In this document: positions 16,319 to 25,666 of the stretch, in pieces
How positions within the stretch are numbered: the stretch's first letter is position 1
Layout: each line of letters starts with the position of its first letter
Assembly: GCA_903884655.1 (NCBI GenBank)
Contig: CAISFO010000097.1
Coordinates: 1 to 64,000, forward strand
Length of the DNA stretch: 64,000 nt
From: an uncultured Holophagaceae bacterium
GTDB taxonomy: Bacteria; Acidobacteriota; Holophagae; Holophagales; Holophagaceae
Direction: 5' to 3'
The notes under the pieces: model-generated
The model's input: only the letters and a program-made list of their open reading frames with translations
The model's database searches: none
What the model was told of the DNA's origin: nothing
Made by a program: the position numbers and the translations under genes

Positions 16319-19270
16319 TCAGTCCCCCTCCCCATCGGTCTCGACGGTCACGTCGACGGGGCGTCCGCAGAGGGCCGCCAACTGGCACTGGCTGCAATGT
16401 TCGCCCGGAGTGGGTGGGAAATCCCCTGACTCCAACCGCACATCAAAATGGGCGAGGTTCGTCAGCAGTCGCTGACGCCAGGCTCCATCTGGTCCAGCCT
16501 CGGCCAGGGTGGCCAAGTGCTTGGTGAAGGGCTTTGGCTCATCCTCCTTCAGGGGAAACAGCACTGCTGTGGCCCTTTCGCCCTCGTAGACCTGTTCCGC
16601 GAGGAGCATGTAGAGCGGGGTCTGGAGGTGAGATCCGAAGGGTGCATCGTCCTCAGCGTAGGCCTTGAGATACGTCTCCTTCGAGGTCTTGTAGTCCGCC
16701 ACCCGCAGGAAGGACAGGCCCTCACTGGTCCAGCGCTCGATGCGGTCCACTTTGCCACTGACAGCCAAGGAGCGCCCATCACCCATATCAAGAGCCACCG
16801 GTCCCAGGTTGCCCTCAAGGGCCAGAAGGGTCCGGCGCCAGGTCTCCGGCGGGGGCGCTGCGGCCTTCTTGGCCTTCGGAGCGGATTGACGCGCTGGATC
16901 GAGCAAAGCGATTTCCCCCTTGTCGGGGGCTTCCGCTTGGACATCCCGCAGCAGGGCTGCGGCCAGATTCGGCAGCAGGATTTCCAGGCGCAGTACAGCC
17001 TGGGGCCACTGTTCCTGAGGGATGTGGCGGTCCAGTTCCTTCAGCCACTGGTCCTGGTGGTCCAGCCAGAGGGTTTGCAGGTGAGGAATAAGTTCGTCGG
17101 CTCCGGCCTCGGGTCCCAGCCCCAGTGTCGTCCGGAAGGCGGTAGGCCAGTCCTCCACACCCACGAAGGGTGCCAGGGCCTCTTCCATGATGTGGTGGAC
17201 GAGGATGCCCACGGCCATGGACATCCGGGTGCGCGCATCGAAGGTCTGCAGGCCCCACACTCGCTCAGCGAGAGAGCGGAAGGGGCACTTGGCGAGGTCT
17301 TCTAGCGCCGTGGGGCTGGCGTTTTCCTGCCCCTTGAGCCAGGCGGTGCGGAGTCCCGGCGCCAGATCGAAGGTGGGCGCCTCTGCCAGCAGAACCTCGC
17401 TGGCCGGGCGGGCCTGGGCTGCGGTGGCTCGGGCTTGTTGGTGCGGTGCCTGATCGTGGCCTTCCCAGCGCCAGCGCAAGCGGCTATGCAACGCGGCTTC
17501 AGGACGCCACGGGGCCGCGCCTTCCAGCGCCGTCCAGAAGGGTCCCTGGGACTTCATGCGGCCATCCTCATCCTGGGCGGGGCTGAGCACCACCAGGCGC
17601 TCGCGGGTCATGGCCAGCACCTTGTTGAATGCGTAGGCCTCCCGTTGGAAGGCGCGGGGAATCTGGTCGCCGTGTTCGCTGCGGGGTAGCCAGAACCGCT
17701 GCAGGGCAGGTGGGAAGATCGCTGACGGCACCGCCTGACTCCAGGCGAGCAGCGCGCGGTTGAGGGCAGCCTTGCGGTCGCCGTCCAGGTCGGGGTTCTC
17801 GGCAGGGCGGCTAGGCCAGGCGCCTTCGGAGAGGTCGAGAATCAGGGTCGCGCGAGAGCCGTTCCAGTCGTCGAGGATCTTGCTGGGGGTCACCAGGCGC
17901 AGACCCTCTAAGGCCCGGGGGATCTCGCTGCTGCGGGCAGCTTCGAGGAAGGCCTCCAGCGCCAGGAGCATATCGGCGAAGGTCCAAGTTTCATTGCCCC
18001 AGGCTTCCTTGAGGAGGCCGAGGGGTGAGTAGAAATCGTCGGGATCCATGGGCAGCCGCAGGGTGGTGGCCAGGGATTCCAGGCGCTCGGCCCATCGGTG
18101 GGCGGTCAGGGTGGTACCCCTCAATGCGGCCAGTTCCTGCCAGATGCCCTGGGCGTATTCCTTCACGCGATCCCGCAGGTGCATGAAGCTGCTTTCGAAC
18201 GCGAGCGACCCACTCTGGTCGGCGAGGGCCAGCGCGTCCGCCCAGTGGCGCAGGTCGTCTCGCTTCGAGGCGCGGAGCCCGGCGGACACGGCACAGGGAT
18301 CCAGGCGCTGCACGCCCATGAGGAGGGTCCAGAGCGGACTCCAGGCTTCGCTGGTGAGGAGGGGCAGCAGGCCGCCGCGCACATGGAGAGCCACACCTTC
18401 TTCTGCCAGCAGGGGGGCAAGGAAGGCGGCCACCGTTTGAGGCTCGGGGTGGATGAGGGTGATCTCAGAAGGGGGGATCCCAGCGTCCAGCCAGACGCAG
18501 ACCTGTTCGATGGCATGGCGCAACAGGTCGTGTGGACCTTCAACGAGCCCCCGCTGGAACGTGTCCGCGTGATCACCGAGCGCCAGCAGTCCCTCGAACA
18601 GGGTCTCCAGGGCGGGCGACCAGGGTGCCGAACCCCAGCCCTCCGGCTCGGAGAGGGCGAGGTCATTGGGAAGGCTTTCGCCATGGGCTTCGAGCCCATC
18701 GAGGAACCACGCCACCAGGGGCTGGGCGCTGCCGAAGAGGCCCGAGGCTTCGCCACCCTTCTGGGCAGCCAACCTGAACGTGGCACCGCCCAGACCCGGC
18801 ACGCAGGCCAGGGCACGCAGACGGGAGGGTACCAGGTCGCGGAGCCCGGCCTCCAGCGGTCCATCGGCCTCGGTCCGCTCGATCCAGAGTCCCCGTTTCC
18901 CGGCCAGTTCCAGGTCCACGGCCTGCCAGAGGGCCAGATCCGGCTCCAGGTAGCCGCCCGCTTCTACCTCCTTGAGGTAGGCCTCCATGTGAGCGAGCAC
19001 ACTGGCCAGGCTGTGGGCGGCCTTGGGATGCCCCAGATCCAGTCCATAGGCTTGCAACTCCCGCAGGGAGGCAGGCAGCAGACCCTGCGCCAGCAGTTCG
19101 CGGCAAGCCTGGGCGCGTGCCTTAAGTGCCTCTAGGCTGGGACGTGCAGCGCGCCCCTGGGCCTTGGCCAGCCTCCCTGCCACCCGCAGGTGCAGCATGA
19201 GGCTCACGGCACCCGGCACGGGCGGTCGGGGGTCGTTCAGCAGCACGCCATCAAAGGGGTCGTAGCTCAT
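16319..19270 (-). CDS. addB: AddB-like nuclease with iron-sulfur cysteines
   Basis: The 983-residue protein ends in a PD-(D/E)XK nuclease (SGKVDRIERW, then LRVADYKTSKE). It has the four cysteines that hold the AddB-type 4Fe-4S cluster: C in LAKCPFRSLAERVW and the C-terminal GEHCSQCQLAALCG. It should pair with the AddA-like protein translated directly after it. Unlike classical AddB I see no N-terminal Walker A, so it is probably a structural/nuclease subunit without ATPase motif I. The start at MSYDPFDGVLLND (19270) is chosen because that opening resembles related nucleases. The open frame reaches back to 19450, and the ribosome site for any choice is weak, so the start is uncertain. Confidence 0.75.
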   Translation of the reverse strand: MSYDPFDGVLLNDPRPPVPGAVSLMLHLRVAGRLAKAQGRAARPSLEALKARAQACRELLAQGLLPASLRELQAYGLDLGHPKAAHSLASVLAHMEAYLKEVEAGGYLEPDLALWQAVDLELAGKRGLWIERTEADGPLEAGLRDLVPSRLRALACVPGLGGATFRLAAQKGGEASGLFGSAQPLVAWFLDGLEAHGESLPNDLALSEPEGWGSAPWSPALETLFEGLLALGDHADTFQRGLVEGPHDLLRHAIEQVCVWLDAGIPPSEITLIHPEPQTVAAFLAPLLAEEGVALHVRGGLLPLLTSEAWSPLWTLLMGVQRLDPCAVSAGLRASKRDDLRHWADALALADQSGSLAFESSFMHLRDRVKEYAQGIWQELAALRGTTLTAHRWAERLESLATTLRLPMDPDDFYSPLGLLKEAWGNETWTFADMLLALEAFLEAARSSEIPRALEGLRLVTPSKILDDWNGSRATLILDLSEGAWPSRPAENPDLDGDRKAALNRALLAWSQAVPSAIFPPALQRFWLPRSEHGDQIPRAFQREAYAFNKVLAMTRERLVVLSPAQDEDGRMKSQGPFWTALEGAAPWRPEAALHSRLRWRWEGHDQAPHQQARATAAQARPASEVLLAEAPTFDLAPGLRTAWLKGQENASPTALEDLAKCPFRSLAERVWGLQTFDARTRMSMAVGILVHHIMEEALAPFVGVEDWPTAFRTTLGLGPEAGADELIPHLQTLWLDHQDQWLKELDRHIPQEQWPQAVLRLEILLPNLAAALLRDVQAEAPDKGEIALLDPARQSAPKAKKAAAPPPETWRRTLLALEGNLGPVALDMGDGRSLAVSGKVDRIERWTSEGLSFLRVADYKTSKETYLKAYAEDDAPFGSHLQTPLYMLLAEQVYEGERATAVLFPLKEDEPKPFTKHLATLAEAGPDGAWRQRLLTNLAHFDVRLESGDFPPTPGEHCSQCQLAALCGRPVDVTVETDGEGD

Positions 19271-19525
19271 GCAGGCATCCCAAGAACTGACTTGGTTCCA
19301 GTTCATCCTGCCACAGCCGATTGGACAGAAAATGTCTGCGGAGGCCTCTAGCCTCCCCAGCATAAAGCGCCTGGGCGACGAGGCTGGGCTAGGAACGCCA
19401 TCGATGCGGTCTTCCACACGGTGGACCAGGCGGTCCAGGCGAGACCGCATGTTTGACCGGAGTTACAGCCTGGTCACTAGGGAATCCCGGCGGCCCCCGG
19501 TACCATTGAAACCATCGAGGTCCCC

Positions 19526-20869
19526 TTGAATGACAGCCCAGCCTTCCGGTTGCGACGGTTCCTGAACTGGTTCCCCCTTGGGCTTACCTATGCGGCCATG
19601 TACATGGGCCGCTACAACTTCAACATTGTGAAGAACGACATCGGCGCCTGGTACCACCTGGACAAGGCTCAGATGGGCCTGATTGCCTCCGCGGGCTTCT
19701 GGACCTACGGTCTGGCCGTAGCCCTCAACGGCCCCATCGCGGACCGCATCGGGGGCCGCAAGGCCATCCTGGTAGGTTCCATCGGTGCGGCCCTCCTGAA
19801 CCTGCTCATCGGGCTCATGTTCCTGAACAACCATGTCACCCGGATCCTGGTGAGCATGAGCCTGCTCTGGAGCCTGAACATGTACTTCCAGAGCTTCGGA
19901 GCCCTCTCCGTGGTGAAGGTGAACAGCACCTGGTTCCACGTGAAGGAGCGCGGCGTCTTCGGCGGCATCTTCGGCATCATGATCAGCTCGGGCTACTTCC
20001 TGGCCACCACCATCGGGGCCTGGCTGCTGGCCAGCTTCCGCAGCTGGACAGTCATCTGGTTCGTGCCGGCTGCAGCCATCACCTTCATGTTCTGCGTGGA
20101 CTGGTTCCTGGTCCGCAACCGCCCCAGCCATGCCGGCCACGCCGATTTCGACACCGGGGACGGCTCCGACGCCGCCTCCGCCGAGGACTCCCCCCTGCCC
20201 CTGGGCGACCTCGTGCGGAAGGTCTTCCACAATCCCATCATCGTGTCGCTCATCTTCGCGGAGTTCTGCACGGGCTTCGTGCGCCAGGGCGTGATGCTCT
20301 ACTTCACGGAATACCTGCAGGAGATCTACCACCTGGGCAAGAAAGAGCACCTGTTCTGGTGGACGGGAATCGCATTCATGGGCGGCGGCATCCTGGGCGG
20401 CCTGCTGTGCGGCTGGATGAGCGACAAAGTCTTCCAGTCCCGGCGACCTCCCGTGGCGTTCCTCTTCTACCTGGTGCAGGTGGTGATGCTGGGGCTGCTG
20501 GGGATGACCCTGGGCCAGGGCAGCACCGGCGGCCAGATCTGGGCCGTGGTCCTGCTGGGCCTCACGGCCATGTTCATCTTCGGGGTCCACGGCATGCTCA
20601 GCGGCACGGCCAGCATGGATTTCGGCGGCCGCAAGGCCGCGGCCTCCGTGGCGGGTGCCCTGGACGGCATCCAGTACATCGGCTCGGGTCTCACCGGCTT
20701 CGGCCTGGGCTGGATCCTCAAGACCTACGGCTGGGACGGCATCGCGACCCATGGCCACCAGCCCGCCCATGCGTGGGTCTGGGTGGGTTGCATCATGCCC
20801 TTCAGCCTCATCGGCGCCTTCATCATGACCCGCATCTGGAACGCCAAGGCCGGCGCCGGGGCGCACTGA
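19526..20869 (+). CDS. OPA-family MFS transporter (GlpT/UhpT-like)
   Basis: The 447-residue membrane protein has about twelve transmembrane segments. It shows the organophosphate:phosphate antiporter hallmarks: a conserved opening YAAMYMGRYNFNIVKNDI, the loop motif GPIADRIGGRKAILVG between helices 2 and 3, and LCGWMSDKVFQSRRPP in the second half. Family members exchange sugar phosphates or glycerol-3-phosphate for phosphate; the substrate cannot be told here. The start is a TTG at 19526 with GAGG five bases upstream. The next in-frame ATG would remove most of the first helix. It stands alone, divergent from the AddB-like gene and convergent with the P-loop gene. Confidence 0.85.
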   Translation: MNDSPAFRLRRFLNWFPLGLTYAAMYMGRYNFNIVKNDIGAWYHLDKAQMGLIASAGFWTYGLAVALNGPIADRIGGRKAILVGSIGAALLNLLIGLMFLNNHVTRILVSMSLLWSLNMYFQSFGALSVVKVNSTWFHVKERGVFGGIFGIMISSGYFLATTIGAWLLASFRSWTVIWFVPAAAITFMFCVDWFLVRNRPSHAGHADFDTGDGSDAASAEDSPLPLGDLVRKVFHNPIIVSLIFAEFCTGFVRQGVMLYFTEYLQEIYHLGKKEHLFWWTGIAFMGGGILGGLLCGWMSDKVFQSRRPPVAFLFYLVQVVMLGLLGMTLGQGSTGGQIWAVVLLGLTAMFIFGVHGMLSGTASMDFGGRKAAASVAGALDGIQYIGSGLTGFGLGWILKTYGWDGIATHGHQPAHAWVWVGCIMPFSLIGAFIMTRIWNAKAGAGAH

Positions 20870-20918
20870 TCCAGAATCAGCTCAACCCAGGCAAGCGAAG
20901 GTAGCGTTTTTACCTCGC

Positions 20919-21911
20919 TCAGTGCTTCATGGCCAGCTGATCGAACGCCTGTTTCAACCCGCCATGAATGGCCTGCACATCGGCGGGGTTCCAGAGTTTC
21001 TGGTCCTCGCGGATGAAGGTGGTGAGGTCGCGGCGGTTGTCGAAGCGGGCCACGGGCAGGTGGTAGACCCTGGTGGAATAGCGGTCACCTTCCTGGATGG
21101 TCCGCTCCACCCGGATGGTGCCTGGGCGGTCGCTCTGCTCCATCAGGTAGGCCATGTCATCAGTGCCGTACTGACCCAGCATCACCTCCATGGGGACGCT
21201 GTGGTGCAGGATGCTGCCCTGGCCATTGGGACGCCCCCGCTCGATGTTCTTGCGGCGGCTCTCTGCAGGATCCACCCAGACGTAGAGGACTGCGGCCTTG
21301 TCCAGGATGGCCGGCGACAACATCTGGAAGGCCGTCTCATACCCGTGGGGTGGGCCGAGCGGGAAAGCCGAACCATTCGCCCCGCCCCGGGCGGCCTCGA
21401 TCACCAGCGTGCGGCCGGTCTTGTCCTCGGCATTCTGGCGATTCAGGGTGTCCAGCTCGGCCCGGCATTCGGCCTCCAGCGCCTCGGCGATGCGGACACG
21501 GAGGCGATGCGGGAGTTCGCCCAGGGGCTGGGGCAGCTCGAGCTTGGCGTGGGCGCGATCCAGACGGTCGAACAGGTGCTGGGCGGCGCTGGCAACCTCG
21601 ACCTGCCTGCTGGCCATGAGGTCCGTGTAGTCCCCGTTCAGCAACTCGATGAGGACGGCCCAGGTCCAGTTGTCCCGAAAGGGCCGGTTCGGCCCGTGGT
21701 AGTACGCGTATTCCTGGCCGTTCGCCTTCAGCTCGTCGTCGATGCGGTGCATGAGGTGCACATACGGATAGTCATCCAGCTGCAGTGTGGGGCCCATGTG
21801 GAAGTCGTTTCGGCACTGGTCCGGGGTGAGGCTGGCCAGGTAGCGGCGCACCTCGGACTTGCCCGAGGCGGGGAGGCTGAAGAGCAGGATCGTGTCGAGC
21901 AGTTGCGTCAT
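20919..21911 (-). CDS. P-loop kinase-like protein of unknown function
   Basis: The 330-residue protein opens with MTQLLDTILLFSLPASGKSE, where LPASGKS is a Walker A-like P-loop of the kinase type. Later segments include QLDDYPYVHLMHRIDDEL, TLVIEAARGGANG and AAVLYVWVDPAESRRKNIER, the last resembling the base-sensing region of small kinases. The pattern suggests phosphorylation or adenylylation of a small substrate or protein, but I do not recognise a named family. The ATG at 21911 is preferred over a longer frame because the P-loop then sits at the usual distance from the N-terminus. The 309 bp between it and the next, divergent gene show no further feature. Confidence 0.6.
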   Translation of the reverse strand: MTQLLDTILLFSLPASGKSEVRRYLASLTPDQCRNDFHMGPTLQLDDYPYVHLMHRIDDELKANGQEYAYYHGPNRPFRDNWTWAVLIELLNGDYTDLMASRQVEVASAAQHLFDRLDRAHAKLELPQPLGELPHRLRVRIAEALEAECRAELDTLNRQNAEDKTGRTLVIEAARGGANGSAFPLGPPHGYETAFQMLSPAILDKAAVLYVWVDPAESRRKNIERGRPNGQGSILHHSVPMEVMLGQYGTDDMAYLMEQSDRPGTIRVERTIQEGDRYSTRVYHLPVARFDNRRDLTTFIREDQKLWNPADVQAIHGGLKQAFDQLAMKH

Positions 21912-22220
21912 GGGTCCCGCCGGTCGAATCCTCAAATATGCCACGTCCGCGCAGAACGGAAATCACGGAGGCAGAGGCCCTCCCGGCAGAGCACGAGGGA
22001 AGCTGTCGTGTGGAGGTGATGCCGGGAGTTGGCATCTCCTCCTTACCCCAGCCACCTCTGCACACCGCGTCGAGGCCGCTTGGTCCATCCACTCCTGGAG
22101 TCGGTTCTACGACCTGGCCGACCTTTCCCCTGGCGAGGAGGAACCGTGGCGGGATCTAATGCTCCAACCAACCTCAACGGCACTTCCTGCCGCTGAGTGT
22201 CGGCGATAGGAGAGGACTCG

Positions 22221-23453
22221 ATGGCCTTGAACGCGGTGTGGCTGGGATTGTTCTTCCTGGCCGGGGTGCTGGGCACCTGGCGCTGGTTCACGGGCGCCGA
22301 TCCCCAGGTGTTCGCGACCATGGCCCAGGCCACCTTCGATTCGGCCCGGACCGGCTTCGAGATCGCCCTGAGGCTCACCGGCACCCTCACCCTCTGGCTG
22401 GGCCTGATGAAGGTGGGCGAGGCCGCAGGTGCCGTCCGGCTGTTGTCCCGAGCCCTGTCGCCCCTGCTGCGGCGGGTGTTCCCGGGGCTGCCGTCGGAGC
22501 ACCCGGCCTCGGGCGCCATGGTGCTGAACTTCGCCGCCAACCTGCTGGGCCTGGACAACGCCGCCACGCCTGCGGGCCTCAAGGCCATGAAGGAGCTGGA
22601 GACGTTGAACCCGAACCCGGGCACGGCCACGGACCACCAGGTGATGTTCATGGTGCTGCACGCGGCGAGCCTCACCCTGTTCCCGGTGAGCATCATGGCC
22701 CTGCGGGCGGCGTCCGGGGCTCGGAACCCCGCCGACATCTTCCTGCCCATCCTGGTGGCCAGCTCCTGTTCGGTGGCGGGGGGCTTCCTCGCCGTGGCCC
22801 TGGTGCAGCGCCTGAAGCTGTGGGATCCGGTGCTCCTGGCCTGGATCATCGGGGTCGCGGTGGTGCTGGGCAGCGGAGTCGCGCTGATCGCCCGGCTGCC
22901 CCACGGCCGCGTGGAAGCGGTGTCCACCACCCTGGGCACGGCCCTGATGCTGGCGGCGATCCTCTGGTTCCTGGCGTTGGCATCCTTCAAGAAAGTGAAC
23001 GCCTGGGAGGTGTTCGTCGAAGGCGCCAAGGAAGGCTTCCAGACCGCCCTTTCCATCATCCCGTTCCTGGTGGGCATCTTGGTGGCGGTGGGGGTCTTCC
23101 GCGCCTCGGGGGGCATGGATCTGGTGGTGAAGGGGATCTGGGCCTGCGTGGCCTGGACCGGCCTGCCGGCGGCCTCGGTGGGCGCCTTCCCCACCATGCT
23201 CATGAAGCCCCTGTCGGGCTCCGCCGCACGGGGCCTCACCCTCGACGCCATGAAGGTGTTCGGGCCGGATTCCTTCACAGGCAGGCTGTCCTGCCTGCTC
23301 CAGGGAAGCACGGATACCACCCTCTACGTCATCGCCCTCTACTCCGGCGCCATCGGACTGAAGAAGACCCGCTCCGTGCTGCCCTGCGCCCTGTTCGCCG
23401 ATCTCTGCGGCTTCGTGGGCGCTTTCGCCATGGCCATGCTCTTCTTCCGGTAG
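22221..23453 (+). CDS. SpmA-SpmB fusion, nucleoside-recognition membrane protein
   Basis: The 410-residue protein joins two Gate/nucleoside-recognition domains that are separate spmA and spmB genes in spore formers. The first half contains ALRLTGTLTLWLGLMKVGEA and LGLDNAATPAGLKAMKEL, a very conserved SpmA signature. The second contains AKEGFQTALSIIPFLVGILV and FTGRLSCLLQGSTDTTLYVI, the SpmB signature. Multiple membrane helices are evident. Non-sporulating bacteria also carry this fusion and its transported substrate is unknown. The ATG at 22221 follows AGGAGAGG at a good distance; an upstream in-frame start at 22197 lacks this. Confidence 0.85.
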   Translation: MALNAVWLGLFFLAGVLGTWRWFTGADPQVFATMAQATFDSARTGFEIALRLTGTLTLWLGLMKVGEAAGAVRLLSRALSPLLRRVFPGLPSEHPASGAMVLNFAANLLGLDNAATPAGLKAMKELETLNPNPGTATDHQVMFMVLHAASLTLFPVSIMALRAASGARNPADIFLPILVASSCSVAGGFLAVALVQRLKLWDPVLLAWIIGVAVVLGSGVALIARLPHGRVEAVSTTLGTALMLAAILWFLALASFKKVNAWEVFVEGAKEGFQTALSIIPFLVGILVAVGVFRASGGMDLVVKGIWACVAWTGLPAASVGAFPTMLMKPLSGSAARGLTLDAMKVFGPDSFTGRLSCLLQGSTDTTLYVIALYSGAIGLKKTRSVLPCALFADLCGFVGAFAMAMLFFR

Positions 23454-23676
23454 TCCGGCTGCAACGCAGGTCCCCCGGGATCCATCGAGTCAATCCACAG
23501 AGTGCAGTTCGGATTGGCCCAAGGAGCTAGCCAGGTGGTGCGGCAGAGGACTTAGACCAGGATTGCCTCCTGGACCTCGCGCAGTTGACGTGTTCCGAGA
23601 GCGAATCCGAATCCCTGAGCCTGCCGGTCACCCTCAAACCCAGGCACCTGTCCAAACGCCACACTCCGAACAGGGA

Positions 23677-23704
23677 TTGACTTTCGCTTTTTATTCGCTA
23701 TCCT
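23677..23704 (+). promoter_or_regulatory. Sigma-70-like promoter
   Basis: TTGACT (23677-23682) and TATCCT (23699-23704) are separated by a 16-bp AT-rich spacer. They lie just upstream of the small gene whose ATG is at 23725, giving a short leader that carries the AGGAGG ribosome site. Confidence 0.55.
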
Positions 23705-23724
23705 GGATCGTCCAGGAGGGGCCC

Positions 23725-24027
23725 ATGGAAGTCCGTGCCCACACCACCCCGGAGGATCGCCAGGCGCTCAGGAACTACCTTCGCCAGCGGCGCTTGACGA
23801 CTTCCATCCACCAGACAATCACCACCCAGGCCTTGAACGATCTGGAAGAAGCGCTGCGCCTGCTGCTGGGCATCCACCATCCCTCGGAGGCCTGGGCGGA
23901 AGAGGTGACGGCCTTCCTGGATCAGGTGATGCCCAGGCCCGCGCCAAGGCATGCCACGGCCCTGCCCGGGCTCCTGGAGGAAGAGGTGAAGGAAAGTGGC
24001 CAGGGACCTACATTGTCCCGTGCATGA
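23725..24027 (+). CDS. Small hypothetical protein, 100 residues
   Basis: The product begins MEVRAHTTPEDRQALRNYLRQR and is predicted to be largely helical and soluble. A heptad-like stretch (TTQALNDLEEALRLLLG) suggests a helical hairpin or small bundle. AGGAGG is placed five to six bases before the ATG, and a promoter lies directly upstream, so expression is well supported. No family is recognised. A second small gene follows after 18 bp and may be co-transcribed. Confidence 0.65.
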   Translation: MEVRAHTTPEDRQALRNYLRQRRLTTSIHQTITTQALNDLEEALRLLLGIHHPSEAWAEEVTAFLDQVMPRPAPRHATALPGLLEEEVKESGQGPTLSRA

Positions 24028-24045
24028 CCTTCTGGAGGTTCCGCC

Positions 24046-24219
24046 ATGGCGAACCCGACCACCCCTCAGTTGCATATCTCCATGGAATTCGCCGAACACC
24101 TGGTCCGTCAGCTGCGAAGCGCAGCCAAGGACACCGGCTCGGCCTCTCTGCTTCAGGACGCCGACAGGCTTCAGGCCGAGCTCGATGCCCAGTTCAGCCA
24201 GTGTCCGCCGCGCCACTGA
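24046..24219 (+). CDS. Small hypothetical protein, 57 residues
   Basis: ATG at 24046 is preceded by TGGAGG seven bases upstream; TGA is at 24217-24219. The product MANPTTPQLHISMEF... is polar and helical (EFAEHLVRQLRSAAKDTGSA). It follows the 100-residue small protein on the same strand after 18 bp, so the two probably form one transcription unit. No known family is recognised. Confidence 0.5.
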   Translation: MANPTTPQLHISMEFAEHLVRQLRSAAKDTGSASLLQDADRLQAELDAQFSQCPPRH

Positions 24220-24484
24220 CAGCCACCGTCCTTCCAGGCATGAAGGAGGGGGGGTTCACCACCAAGGTACCAAGGCCACCAGTTCCTCCCTTGGCATCGG
24301 CTTCGGTCCTTCCAGGTGTCTTGGTGGCGATTCATGTTCTTTGCTCGCAACTTCCTATGGTTGCCCAACCTGGCCCTCAACCAGGACCCTGAGGCGGCAA
24401 CTTGCATGGTCCTGACGTGAGGTGCTACCGCGTCAGCCCTGGAGGCCTTGGGGCCTTCCTTTTCGAAAGGGCCAGGTGCTTCCC

Positions 24485-25666
24485 ATGACCCACCGCATCG
24501 CCCACCTGGACATGGACGCCTATTTCGCGTCGGTGGAGCTGCTGCGCTATCCGGAGCTGCGAGGGCAACCGGTGGTGATCGGTGGCCGCCGCCGCACGGC
24601 GCTCGCGGAGGCCCAGGGGTTCCAGCGCCTGAGCACTTACGCGGGCAGGGGCGTCGTGACCACGGCTACATATGAGGCGCGGGCGTTTGGTGTGCGTTCG
24701 GGCATGGGCTTGATGAAGGCGGCGGCCCTGGCTCCCGAGGCCATCCTGCTGCCCGGCGACTACGAAACCTACAGCCGGGTCTCGCGTACCTTCAAGGCCG
24801 CCGTGGCCGCCATCGCCCCCCGGATCGAGGACCGGGGCATTGACGAGATCTACGTGGATCTCACCGATGTGCCGGGGGAAACGCAAGCCCTCGCCCAGCG
24901 GCTCAAGGACGCGGTGCGCCAGGCTACGGGGCTGTCCTGCTCCATCGGTGTGACCCCCAACAAGCTGCTCTCCAAGCTGGCTTCCGAGCTGCAGAAACCC
25001 GATGGCCTGACGATCCTCACCCTGGAGGACATCCCGGCCCGGATCTGGCCCCTGCCCTGCTCGGCGATCAATGGCATCGGCCCCAAGGCGACCGCGAGAC
25101 TGGCAGCCATCCGAATCCACACCATCGGGGAACTGGCCCAGCTTGACCCGGCTTTTCTGGTGGAACACTTCGGGAAGAGCTACGGCGCCTGGCTGCACGA
25201 AGCCGCCCACGGGCGGGACGAGCGGCCACTGGCCACTTCGCGGGAACCCAAATCCATCAGCCGGGAGACCACCTTCGAACGCGACCTGCATCCCAAGCAG
25301 GACCGGGAGGAACTCACCCGCATCCTCCTGCACCTGTGCGAACGCCTGGCGGAAGACCTCGCCCGCAAGGGCTACCTGGCCCGGAATGTGGGCCTCAAGG
25401 TGCGGTACGCGGATTTCTCCACCCTCACACGCGATCATGCGCTCGAGGTTCCCATCGCCAGTGCTGACGCCCTGCGCGATGCGGTTCGAACCTGCCTGAA
25501 GCGGGTGCCTCTGGAGCAGAGGCTGCGTCTCCTGGGCATCCGGGCGGGGATGCTGGTGAGGACGACTGAATACAGACTGCAGTCCGAGGCACCGCCACGG
25601 GTGGCCGAGCCAGGACTTTTCGGTGACCCGCCGCCCTACGCCGTGGTCAGGACCAGCTCGGCCTAG
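24485..25666 (+). CDS. dinB: DNA polymerase IV (Y-family)
   Basis: The 393-residue protein is a Y-family translesion polymerase. The first metal-binding motif is IAHLDMDAYFASVE; the catalytic pair appears as DRGIDEIYVDLTDVPG; SIGVTPNKLLSKLASELQKPDG and the helix-hairpin-helix INGIGPKATARLAAI follow. The little-finger domain runs to about residue 360, and the protein ends in FGDPPPYAVV rather than a classical beta-clamp peptide. Between the usual VGG and RGVVTTATYEARAFGV there is an insert of roughly a dozen residues (RRRTALAEAQGFQRLSTYA), which lengthens the fingers region. The start at 24485 gives the canonical MTHRIAHLDMD opening. Confidence 0.92.
   Translation: MTHRIAHLDMDAYFASVELLRYPELRGQPVVIGGRRRTALAEAQGFQRLSTYAGRGVVTTATYEARAFGVRSGMGLMKAAALAPEAILLPGDYETYSRVSRTFKAAVAAIAPRIEDRGIDEIYVDLTDVPGETQALAQRLKDAVRQATGLSCSIGVTPNKLLSKLASELQKPDGLTILTLEDIPARIWPLPCSAINGIGPKATARLAAIRIHTIGELAQLDPAFLVEHFGKSYGAWLHEAAHGRDERPLATSREPKSISRETTFERDLHPKQDREELTRILLHLCERLAEDLARKGYLARNVGLKVRYADFSTLTRDHALEVPIASADALRDAVRTCLKRVPLEQRLRLLGIRAGMLVRTTEYRLQSEAPPRVAEPGLFGDPPPYAVVRTSSA

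Noticed and set aside
19463..20866. 467-codon minus-strand frame opposite the MFS transporter
   Set aside because: Its composition is the His/Ala/Glu/Gln-rich pattern produced by reading high-GC coding DNA on the wrong strand; the plus-strand protein has clear family motifs.
20894..20919. Imperfect hairpin between the MFS and P-loop genes
   Set aside because: The stem has a bulge, and the T-run is in the loop; too weak to call a terminator, although it lies between convergent genes.
22107..23320. Minus-strand frames opposite the SpmAB fusion
   Set aside because: Their sequences are Arg/Gly/Gln-rich antisense of conserved membrane helices.
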